Shown here: one piece after another, positions 1 through 5,823 of the stretch | Layout of the letters: every line of letters starts with the position of its first letter | Position numbering within the stretch: the first letter of the stretch is position 1 | Assembly (NCBI GenBank): GCA_003542275.1 | Contig: DPKY01000221.1 | Location: 1 to 6,943, forward strand | Source of the DNA: Methylococcaceae bacterium | GTDB taxonomy: Bacteria; Pseudomonadota; Gammaproteobacteria; Methylococcales; Methylomonadaceae | Direction of reading: 5' to 3' | DNA: 6,943 nt | Program-made: the position numbers and the translations under genes | The notes under the pieces: model-generated | The model's database searches: none | What the model was told of the DNA's origin: nothing | What the model saw: only the letters and a program-made list of their open reading frames with translations

Positions 1-70
1 TATTTAAAATCAATTATTTGCATTATTATTTGATTCCGGCCATCGTACCAAATTAGGATTCAATAGAATC

Positions 71-121
71 CAAAAAAAAAACAAAAAACCGCAAGTCACA
101 AGGCCTTAGCGGGTTTTTTGT
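71..121. terminator. Bidirectional rho-independent terminator after the DUF1566 gene pair
   Basis: The arms CCGC (89-92) and GCGG (109-112) pair. AAG (93-95) and CTT (105-107) extend the stem inwards past a bulged A at 108. On the minus strand the hairpin is followed by six T, one G and ten T, an excellent terminator for the gene ending at 242, although about 120 bases beyond its stop. On the plus strand it is followed by TTTTTTG, so it could also stop a transcript entering from the left. The arrangement is seen directly; function in both directions is inferred. Confidence 0.75.
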
Positions 122-241
122 TGTTCGGTATTTCCAGCAAAAAAACGGTCATCCACCCACCGCAAACTGTTTCCTAAATTGTTCTCGCTTTGCGAACGTG
201 TTGATCTAAGCTTAATTGCTTAATTTGATACTCACGTTGCC

Positions 242-787
242 TTAGGGAGTGCATTCTGCCGTATGTAAACAATTTCTCACCAAGCGAACATTATAGCGAC
301 TGTTTTCATTGAGCGTATAGCTATGGTAACCATAGGCGAAATTGGAATACCACGCGCGATAGGTGTATTTGGCATAAGGTTCTGATGTCCAAAACAGATC
401 ACTGGGTGTGTTGGGAAATACTGATAAGTTAATGGTTGGGAAAATACATTGTCTTTCCATAATGCTGGCGAGTTCTTTTATTGTTGGGACTCGCCAGTCT
501 TTGTAGCCAGCAAAGCCTGTTTTGTTGACACTCTGTGCAATTTCTAAAGCCTGTTGTCTTGTGTATTGAACGCTGCTTCCTGTGCATCCTGTACTTGATT
601 GTCCCTCACTACATTGCTTCCATAATCGTCCAGTTTGCGTATCTAAGACGGTGCCATTTGTTTTGATTTTAAAACGGTTTGTGAGTGTTGTTGCGGCAAT
701 TGTTGTACTACACGTTTGCGCCACTGACAGTGTAGGCAAAAACATCGTTGTACAAAAAAGCACTACCCCCCTTGTGGTATAAGACAT
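242..787 (-). CDS. Secreted DUF1566 (Lcl C-terminal-like) domain protein, 181 aa
   Basis: No biochemical function is established that I can state. Residues 1-23 look like a Sec signal peptide (hydrophobic stretch GVVLFCTTMFLPTL, likely cleavage near SVA-Q), so the protein is probably exported. The mature part is one DUF1566 domain with its usual landmarks: D-T-Q-T-G-R-L-W (49-56), followed by a C-x8-C pair (C59, C68), WRVPTIKELASI (98-109), a FPN...FWTSEPY segment (124-138) and the terminal VRLVR (167-171). Six cysteines in the mature part (26, 59, 68, 114, 173, 179) would allow disulfides in the periplasm or outside the cell. The start is supported by AGGAAG six bases upstream of the ATG. 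It lies 54 bases downstream of a second DUF1566 gene on the same strand and was probably transcribed with it. Related domains occur in bacterial surface proteins and adhesins such as the Legionella Lcl C-terminus, so a surface role is possible but unproven. Confidence 0.82.
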   Translation of the reverse strand: MSYTTRGVVLFCTTMFLPTLSVAQTCSTTIAATTLTNRFKIKTNGTVLDTQTGRLWKQCSEGQSSTGCTGSSVQYTRQQALEIAQSVNKTGFAGYKDWRVPTIKELASIMERQCIFPTINLSVFPNTPSDLFWTSEPYAKYTYRAWYSNFAYGYHSYTLNENSRYNVRLVRNCLHTAECTP

Positions 788-841
788 AATTGACTTCCTA
801 AAACTTGATAGATACGAAAAAATAAGTGCATAAAAACGCGA

Positions 842-1786
842 TTACTCTCTCACCAAACGAATGCTAAAATGGTTGCGCTTATGGCTAGCATTGCTATAAC
901 CATCATAGAACGTAATAAACCATGCGCTGTCTTTGTCATCCAAGTAGGGGGAGGCTGTCCAGAACTTTTGCTCACTATTTGGATCGTGTAAATCGGGAAA
1001 ATAGACTGTATTGATGCTTGGCGAGTAGCGCTGATAATCCACGATACTCTGCAACTCGTCAACTGTTGGTAGTCGCCAGTTGTGATAACCACAGTATCCA
1101 ATGGCATTGACTTCTTTTAGGTATGATGCTGTATCGCATTGGCTATCAACACAATGCCCTCCATTTTGCGTTCCTGCGTCCCCGCCATTGTATTTGTCAT
1201 TGGGATTGTACCAACTGTAGGTGTGTCGTTGGTCATGTAAGCCAAAATCAGTGGTTTTTATCTCCCACATCAATCCTGAATGCGTATCTTTCACACAACG
1301 CCAATCAGGCGCATTGGCATCTATTTCATCACCGACATGGTTAATTTTGATGAAGTGAGAATCTCCGTTTTGATTGTGAGTAGATGGGTCTTTTGGCGTG
1401 CCTAATGCCACGAGAGAATCTTGACGGTATTTGATTGTGTATGAACCACTATCGCGTGATTGTAGCGTTCCTTGAGAATCATAGATGCCGACAACATAAT
1501 CTTGCTTTCCGATGAGGGTATACATTTTTTGTGAGAGGCGATATTGTGTGCCAGTGCCTTTCATGGGAAGGAAAGTGCCGTTACCAACATCAATAAGGAT
1601 TTTATGATTTTTAGGTAAAGACCGGTCAAGCGTCACGTTAAATGTGAATGTTGTGCCCGATACCCCCACAATAGGCGAAACAGTCGCATAGTCAATTCCG
1701 CTGTAAGCCGATGTTGTAAAGAATAGCAATGAACCCATTGCGAGTAGTTTACTTGCTTGATTTCGTGTCATTAGCCTTCTCGTCAT
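842..1786 (-). CDS. Secreted DUF1566 protein with N-terminal beta-rich region, 314 aa
   Basis: This is an exported protein of unknown function. A signal peptide covers about residues 1-29 (basic start, hydrophobic LLAMGSLLFFTTSA, cleavage near AYS-G). Residues about 35-120 are rich in alternating hydrophobic residues and start with SPIVGVSGTTFTFNVTL, which resembles an Ig-like or similar beta-sandwich module. The DUF1566 domain fills about 160-314: D-T-H-S-G-L-M-W (167-174), NGGDAGTQNGG (200-210), a cysteine-bearing part with CGYHNWRLPTVDEL (232-245), FWTASPY (275-281) and terminal IRLVRE. ATG codons at residues 1 and 6 are both possible. The second (position 1771) has GAGAAGG just three bases upstream, a tight spacing; the first has no visible Shine-Dalgarno sequence. 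It is the upstream gene of a two-gene unit with the smaller DUF1566 gene. The two are not a simple duplication: only the domain is shared, and the N-terminal parts differ. The N-terminal Ig-like call is by eye only. Confidence 0.82.
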   Translation of the reverse strand: MTRRLMTRNQASKLLAMGSLLFFTTSAYSGIDYATVSPIVGVSGTTFTFNVTLDRSLPKNHKILIDVGNGTFLPMKGTGTQYRLSQKMYTLIGKQDYVVGIYDSQGTLQSRDSGSYTIKYRQDSLVALGTPKDPSTHNQNGDSHFIKINHVGDEIDANAPDWRCVKDTHSGLMWEIKTTDFGLHDQRHTYSWYNPNDKYNGGDAGTQNGGHCVDSQCDTASYLKEVNAIGYCGYHNWRLPTVDELQSIVDYQRYSPSINTVYFPDLHDPNSEQKFWTASPYLDDKDSAWFITFYDGYSNASHKRNHFSIRLVRE

Positions 1787-1844
1787 TTGAAAAAATCGCC
1801 CATCCCGCCTTTATCGGCTTATGTCTTTTTTATTTTAGGCATAC

Positions 1845-1850
1845 TGTCAA
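1845..1850 (-). promoter_or_regulatory. Possible -35 box for the DUF1566 gene pair
   Basis: On the minus strand this reads TTGACA, a perfect sigma-70 -35 hexamer, 58 bases ahead of the ATG at 1786. No convincing -10 box lies 16-18 bases downstream (the best-placed hexamer reads AAGACA), so this may be chance or a promoter that depends on an activator. Confidence 0.2.
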
Positions 1851-1947
1851 CTTCAGGGACAATCTAATCGCAATAAAAGCTAAAAAAGCTATGTTTTTTC
1901 AGTTTTCATTACACACCTCTCTACTTCTGATAAAAATGCGTCCTAAT

Positions 1948-2502
1948 TTAAAGTGTCGCTTGAGCATTTTCTCTGTGTAACAGGGCCGCCTTACGCGCCA
2001 CGCCCCAACGGTAGCCAGACAATTTACCGTCACTTCGCACAACCCGGTGACAGGGTATAGCGATGGCGAGTAAATTCGCAGCGCAAGCGTTGGCAACAGC
2101 GCGAATGGCAAAAGGTGCGTTGATGCGCTGAGCGATGTCACGATACGTTGCTGTTTGGCCTGTTGGAATGTCTTGCAAGGCCTGCCAAACCCGCTTTTGA
2201 AAAGGGGTGCCGTGGATATCCAGTGTCAAGGTGAGCGTTTTATTGGGTGAATGGATGAAATCAATAAGTTGCGCTGCCATGTCAGCAAGTTGTTGATTAT
2301 TGTCTACTTGCCGTGCATGGGGGAAATACTGCTGCAACGCAAGAGCGAAAACATCAGGCGAGTCACCAAGAAAAACAGCACACGCCCCGTGGACATTTTT
2401 TGCCACTAAGATGATGTCGAGCGCACAGCTCTTTAATGTAAACTCAACATCACCATTGGCGGGTTGTAAGAAGTGGCGTGATTGGCAGATTTGCTTTGTC
2501 AA
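1948..2502 (-). CDS. ogt: Methylated-DNA--protein-cysteine S-methyltransferase, Ada C-terminal type (184 aa)
   Basis: This is a DNA-repair protein that transfers the alkyl group from O6-alkylguanine to its own cysteine and is consumed in the process. The active-site motif IPCHRVV is intact, with C151 as acceptor (numbered from the TTG start). The DNA-binding part with FQKRVWQAL (101-109), the helix around RAVANACAAN (134-143) and the trailing LSGYRWGVARK (161-171) all fit the family. The N-terminal part (about 20-90) matches the ribonuclease-like domain preceding the catalytic domain in E. coli Ada, but the metal-binding and AraC-type regulator halves of Ada are absent, so this is a stand-alone repair enzyme. 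The frame stays open to an ATG at 2691. I chose TTG at 2502 because AGAGGGG lies eight bases upstream, homology starts only after it, and the longer version would run through a terminator hairpin. Another name in use for such proteins is ogt/ada-like; the exact symbol is less certain than the function. Confidence 0.88.
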   Translation of the reverse strand: MTKQICQSRHFLQPANGDVEFTLKSCALDIILVAKNVHGACAVFLGDSPDVFALALQQYFPHARQVDNNQQLADMAAQLIDFIHSPNKTLTLTLDIHGTPFQKRVWQALQDIPTGQTATYRDIAQRINAPFAIRAVANACAANLLAIAIPCHRVVRSDGKLSGYRWGVARKAALLHRENAQATL

Positions 2503-2510
2503 AATATTAA

Positions 2511-2517
2511 CCCCTCT
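2511..2517 (-). promoter_or_regulatory. Ribosome binding site that decides the TTG start of the methyltransferase
   Basis: On the minus strand the bases read AGAGGGG, with eight bases between them and TTG (2502-2500). No comparable site precedes the in-frame ATG codons farther upstream, at 2691 and 2595. Confidence 0.65.
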
Positions 2518-2640
2518 TGTATCAAATTTATCGTGTTTGCGATAATAATAGATTATAATTGGCGAAGATACGCTTTTATTTCTATTAATGCGCATTTTTA
2601 CGAAATAGCTTGGCTTAGTGATGCAAAAAAACAATAGAAG

Positions 2641-2671
2641 CCCGCGAGTTTTTAACTTAGCGGGTTTTTTT
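2641..2671 (+). terminator. Rho-independent terminator in the divergent gap, no gene assigned upstream
   Basis: CCCGC (2641-2645) pairs with GCGGG (2660-2664). G-A-G (2646-2648) and C-T-T (2656-2658) extend the stem past a bulged A at 2659, and seven T follow (2665-2671). Its orientation is plus, but the only genes nearby are the methyltransferase on the opposite strand and mtdB further downstream. On the minus strand the hairpin is followed by CTTCTATTG and then seven T, a weaker terminator. The bulged-A layout and the 15-base 3' part match the terminator at 71-121. Confidence 0.7.
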
Positions 2672-2714
2672 ATTTGACGTAATGAATGCAAGGCGGAGAA
2701 GAGTGGAGTGATAT

Positions 2715-2743
2715 TTTAATTCACCGCTTTTTTCTTTTATACT
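2715..2743 (+). promoter_or_regulatory. Probable sigma-70 promoter of the mtdB pair
   Basis: A TATACT -10 box (2738-2743) lies 17 bases after TTTAAT (2715-2720), a weak -35 box. Transcription would start near 2750, giving a leader of about 25 bases before the ATG at 2776. It lies downstream of the 2641-2671 terminator, as expected if the pair has its own promoter. Confidence 0.4.
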
Positions 2744-2775
2744 GATAGCCTAATAAATTAAACAGAGGAGTTTTT

Positions 2776-3690
2776 ATGGAAAAGCCGTTTATTCTGCATA
2801 TGTTAACCACTGCAAAAAATTTGAGCCCGTTTGATGTCAACATGGCAATGGATGCGGGTTGGGTATCTGCAATGTCTTATACCAATATCGAAGCAAGTGA
2901 AGTACAAGGGTTAGTGCAGGATGCTATTTTTTCTCGTAGTGCCAAAAATTTAAAACGTACAAGTATTTTTATCGGCGGGCGTGATACCAAGCAAGCCATG
3001 GATATGCTCAAAATTGCAAAACGTTCAATGATTCCGCCTTTTGAAGTGTCTGTTTTTGCCGATCCTAGTGGTGCGTTCACGACCGCTGCAGCGATGGTCG
3101 CAGCAGTTGAATACCAATTAGTGACAAAGTTCAACACGACCTTAGAGGGTAAAAATGTATTAGCTTTAGCGGGAACGGGCCCTGTTGGTCAAGCTGCAGC
3201 GGTCATTGCGGCAAAAGCAGGCGCGAATGTGCGTATTATTGGTCGTCAATTAGAAAAAGCACAGCATACGGCTGATTTGTGTAACAGTGAATTTGGTGAT
3301 GGAAAAACCAATATTCAAGCGGGTGCAGATGCTGATAAATCAAACTATATCAAAGAAATCGACGTTGTGTTTGCCACGGGCGCGGCGGGCATTGAATTAC
3401 TGAGTGCAGAACTGGTTGCCAGTGCGCCGCAATTAAAAGTGGCTGCTGATGTGAATGCGGTGCCGCCAGCAGGTATTGCTGGTATTAGTGCAATGGATGA
3501 TGGTAGCTTAATTGACGGGTCTGTGAATGGCGCGGTGGGCATTGGCGCACTAGCGATTGGTAATGTGAAATATCAAACCCAAAATTTACTTTTAAAACGT
3601 ATGATTCATAGCGATAAGCCTTTGTATTTACATTTCGAACACGCTTTTGATGTTGCTAGAGAATACATTAAATCTACCCACGCCAAGTAA
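2776..3690 (+). CDS. mtdB: NAD(P)-dependent methylene-tetrahydromethanopterin dehydrogenase, first copy (304 aa)
   Basis: The enzyme family oxidises methylene-H4MPT to methenyl-H4MPT with NAD or NADP, in the cytoplasm, as a step in formaldehyde oxidation to formate or CO2 in methylotrophs. The family signature is clear: ILHML (6-10), SPFDVNMAMDAG (17-28), QDAIFSR (48-54), SIFIGGRD (63-70), IPPFEVSVFADPSGAFTTAAA (86-106), the dinucleotide loop GTGPVG (133-138), and DVNAVPPAGIAG (225-236) in the C-terminal lobe. The length is normal for MtdB. After the second strand of the Rossmann fold it reads IIGRQLEKAQ (154-163), an arginine-bearing loop like that of NADP-using MtdA. It also departs from its neighbour at places that look conserved in MtdB: MSY rather than MPY (33-35), and LHF rather than LDF (285-287). 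AGAGGAG lies five bases before the ATG. It is followed after 38 bases by a second copy, probably in one transcript. An MtdC-like assignment is the main alternative. Confidence 0.85.
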   Translation: MEKPFILHMLTTAKNLSPFDVNMAMDAGWVSAMSYTNIEASEVQGLVQDAIFSRSAKNLKRTSIFIGGRDTKQAMDMLKIAKRSMIPPFEVSVFADPSGAFTTAAAMVAAVEYQLVTKFNTTLEGKNVLALAGTGPVGQAAAVIAAKAGANVRIIGRQLEKAQHTADLCNSEFGDGKTNIQAGADADKSNYIKEIDVVFATGAAGIELLSAELVASAPQLKVAADVNAVPPAGIAGISAMDDGSLIDGSVNGAVGIGALAIGNVKYQTQNLLLKRMIHSDKPLYLHFEHAFDVAREYIKSTHAK

Positions 3691-3728
3691 ACAGGCCTAA
3701 CCTAACGAGTAAGAAAAGGAACTAATAT

Positions 3729-4631
3729 ATGAAACGCAGTATTTTGCACATGCTTGACCCGATGCCAAATAATAGTCCTTTTGATATTAACATGGCCTTA
3801 GATGCTGGCTTTGACGTGCTGATGCCCTATAACAATGTTAAATTAGAAAGTATTCATGGCTTAACGCAAGATGCGATTTTCTCTCGCAGTATGGCGGGAG
3901 TAAAGCGTACGGGTTTGTTTATTGGTGGGCGAAATTTGGGGCTGGCTATTGATATGTTCAATGCTGCCAAGCAAGCGATGATTCCCCCGTTTGCCATTTC
4001 TGTTTTTGCTGACCCAAGCGGTGCTTTTACAACCGCAGCGGCGCTGGTGGCGTGCGTAGAAAAAGAGCTGCTCATTAAGCACAATAAAGCGCTTAAGGAT
4101 TGTAAGGCGATGATTTTGGGCGGCACAGGCCCTGTAGGGATTGCAACAGGTATTATCACCTCTCTTGCTGGTGCACATACCACCATTGTTGATCATTTGT
4201 ATTTAGAAACAGCACAAGAAGTAGGCTTGCAATACAATCGTCGTTTTGGTTGTGATTTGCACGCGGCCGTCGCAGGAACGGATAAAGAAAAAATTGAGGT
4301 GCTTAGTGATGTTGATTTGATTTTCTGTACCGCAAAAGCGGGCATTCAAGTGCTAAATGCAAAAGTATTAAAAGAGCTGACGCAACTTAAAGTGGCTGGC
4401 GACGTCAATGCAGTGCCGCCTTTGGGTATTGAAGGTGTGAAAAGAGAAGATAATGGCGCCCCACTGATTCACGCTGAACAATGTACGGCGTTTGCTGTTG
4501 GTGCTTTAGCGGTGGGTGATGTGAAATATCATGTGCAACACGACTTACTGGTTTCTATGCTAGAAACCGAGCATCCTGTCTATTTAGATTTTCGCGATGC
4601 GTTTAAAGCCGCGCAGAAAATTTTAGGTTAA
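3729..4631 (+). CDS. mtdB: NAD(P)-dependent methylene-tetrahydromethanopterin dehydrogenase, second copy (300 aa)
   Basis: This is the same reaction family as the preceding gene and, by motifs, the more standard MtdB: SILHML (4-9), NSPFDINMALDAGF (15-28), MPYNNV (32-37), LTQDAIFSRS (45-54), LFIGGRN (63-69), IPPFAISVFADPSGAFTTAAA (85-105), GTGPVG (132-137), DVNAVPPLGIEG (225-236), and C-terminal VYLDFRDAF (284-292). The strand after the glycine loop ends in TTIVDHLYLE (151-160). The aspartate at 155 sits where NAD-preferring Rossmann enzymes carry an acidic residue, unlike the first copy. AAGGA lies eight bases ahead of the ATG. The 38-base gap to the first copy has no hairpin, so both are likely on one mRNA, which ends at the hairpin 4646-4683. 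The copies align along their full length at roughly half identity by eye, so the duplication is old. No other H4MPT-pathway gene (fae, mch, fhc) is in the window. Confidence 0.88.
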   Translation: MKRSILHMLDPMPNNSPFDINMALDAGFDVLMPYNNVKLESIHGLTQDAIFSRSMAGVKRTGLFIGGRNLGLAIDMFNAAKQAMIPPFAISVFADPSGAFTTAAALVACVEKELLIKHNKALKDCKAMILGGTGPVGIATGIITSLAGAHTTIVDHLYLETAQEVGLQYNRRFGCDLHAAVAGTDKEKIEVLSDVDLIFCTAKAGIQVLNAKVLKELTQLKVAGDVNAVPPLGIEGVKREDNGAPLIHAEQCTAFAVGALAVGDVKYHVQHDLLVSMLETEHPVYLDFRDAFKAAQKILG

Positions 4632-4645
4632 AAAAAACAGCGTGT

Positions 4646-4683
4646 TATCGGATCACCTGGTGTGGTAATCCGATAGAGTTTTT
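4646..4683. terminator. Shared terminator between the convergent mtdB pair and peptidase gene
   Basis: TATCGGAT (4646-4653) pairs perfectly with ATCCGATA (4668-4675). Three more inner pairs form after one mismatch, closing a short loop. On the plus strand AGAG and TTTTT follow (4679-4683), overlapping the last base of the stop codon of the minus-strand gene. On the minus strand the hairpin is followed by ACACGCTG and eight T. It can therefore serve both convergent genes. Confidence 0.75.
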
Positions 4684-5624
4684 CACATTCGTTTAAAGTC
4701 TTCTGTTGCCTCAATGAGCGCATCAATCATGTCATCGCCTTGGGCAATATGGCCTGCTGTGGGAAGCACAACATATTTTGCTTGAGGCAGCGCTTGGTGT
4801 AGTGACCAAGCGGATTCAATCGGGCACATGAAATCGGCTCGACCGTGGATGAGTGTGATGGGAAGATGTGTTAGCTGATGGCAGGCGTCGAGTAATTGAT
4901 TTTCGCGTAAAAAATACGCATTTTTAGCATAATGCAGTTCCATGCGCACTTGCTTGATTGTGTTTTCGCAAGGGTGTTCATCATTTTCTTGATACTGGAG
5001 ACCTAACGCCACTTGCCCTCCCCATGATTGCCATGCTTTAGCGACACGGCGAATAGCCAACTCGTCTTTGCCCCATAGCACAGCGATGAGGTCGGCTAGA
5101 TGGTTGTCTGTGCGTTGCTCACCGGGAATACTCGCGGTAAAGGCTTGCCAGCTTTCTGGATAAATCGACGCAACGCCTTGCTTGCTTGAGAACCATTGCA
5201 TATCGCGTTGTCTTGCAAGGAAACTGCCTCGCAAAATCATCGCGCGAACACGATGCGTCTTTTGCGTAGCGTATGCCAGAGCAAGTGTTGCGCCCCATGA
5301 ACCGCCAAATAAAATCCAGTTTTCTATGTTAAGTGTTGTGCGAATCGCCTCCATATCGGCGATTAAATGCGGTAGCGTGTTGTCTTCGAGTTCACCAAAG
5401 GGCAGGGAACGGCCACTGCCTCGCTGATCAAACAAGATAATGTGGTAATGTGCTGGGTCAAAGAAACGGCGATGATCGGGTTTGCAGCCCGAGCAAGGGC
5501 CACCGTGTAGAAAAATAACCGGCACGCCGCTTGGATTGCCGCATTGTTCAACATAAACAGCGTGTTTGCCCCTTTTTAAAAAGAAATGATTGAAGGGCTC
5601 AATGGGAGGAAAAAGGCTTTTCAT
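4683..5624 (-). CDS. pip: Proline iminopeptidase, alpha/beta hydrolase family S33 (313 aa)
   Basis: This is a prolyl aminopeptidase that removes N-terminal proline from peptides, expected in the cytoplasm since no signal peptide is visible. Numbered from an upstream ATG at 5657, the family landmarks are: LFPPIEPF (15-22), VPVIFLHGGPCSG (45-57, oxyanion loop), DQRGSGRS (77-84), the nucleophile elbow GGSWGATLALAYA with S120, the acid D275 in LIHGRADFMCP, and H303 in AGHIAQGD. All three catalytic residues are thus present. Family members typically begin a few residues before the L-Y/F-P-P-I-E-P-F segment, so I take the ATG at 5624. The version from 5657 adds 11 residues with no counterpart I know of. 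Neither start has a good Shine-Dalgarno sequence. The oxyanion loop reads HGGPC rather than the usual HGGPG. The gene is transcribed alone, convergent to mtdB and divergent from ispA. Confidence 0.87.
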   Translation of the reverse strand: MKSLFPPIEPFNHFFLKRGKHAVYVEQCGNPSGVPVIFLHGGPCSGCKPDHRRFFDPAHYHIILFDQRGSGRSLPFGELEDNTLPHLIADMEAIRTTLNIENWILFGGSWGATLALAYATQKTHRVRAMILRGSFLARQRDMQWFSSKQGVASIYPESWQAFTASIPGEQRTDNHLADLIAVLWGKDELAIRRVAKAWQSWGGQVALGLQYQENDEHPCENTIKQVRMELHYAKNAYFLRENQLLDACHQLTHLPITLIHGRADFMCPIESAWSLHQALPQAKYVVLPTAGHIAQGDDMIDALIEATEDFKRM

Positions 5625-5702
5625 AAGTGGAAAATGGACAGTCAAAATGCTAACCATAACGCGTATAAGCGTCTCTTGCTAGTTTTTATCATACGATGGC
5701 CA

Positions 5703-5731
5703 TCCACGATTGTGAGAAATTCCTATATAAT
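5703..5731 (+). promoter_or_regulatory. Probable promoter of ispA-dxs
   Basis: A perfect TATAAT -10 box (5726-5731) stands 17 bases after TCCACG (5703-5708), a poor -35 box. Transcription would start near 5738, leaving a leader of about 85 bases before ispA. No structured riboswitch is evident in that leader. Confidence 0.4.
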
Positions 5732-5823
5732 GCTCGATTTATTATCATTGCCGTTTCCGCAGGTTATTTTTAAGCGCTTGCTTTTTAATGAATTAACGGC
5801 GTTTTGAACTTTGGAGACATTGA

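Noticed and set aside
56..71. Perfect small inverted repeat GGATTC/GAATCC with a 4-base loop
   Set aside because: It is short, with no T-run in either direction and no gene nearby; it may be part of the terminator region but does nothing I can support.
210..225. Tandem repeat of the 8-mer GCTTAATT
   Set aside because: There are only two units in AT-rich sequence, compatible with chance; no array or iteron pattern continues.
582..782. Plus-strand open frame opposite the small DUF1566 gene
   Set aside because: It lies antisense to a well-supported gene, has no recognisable domain and only mirrors the complement.
1871..1906. AT-rich AAAGCT repeats considered as a terminator for the methyltransferase gene
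   Set aside because: The possible stem is only a few weak pairs, so I could not support a terminator on either strand.
1729..1980. Plus-strand 83-codon open frame across the gap between the DUF1566 and methyltransferase genes
   Set aside because: It overlaps the ends of two supported minus-strand genes, lacks a ribosome binding site and has no family features.
3854..4196. Two overlapping minus-strand open frames inside the second mtdB gene
   Set aside because: They are antisense shadows of a strong coding frame, low in complexity and without family motifs.
5586..5807. Plus-strand 73-codon open frame before ispA, considered as a degenerate xseB
   Set aside because: The residues do not resemble XseB and the frame overlaps the 5' end of the peptidase gene on the other strand.
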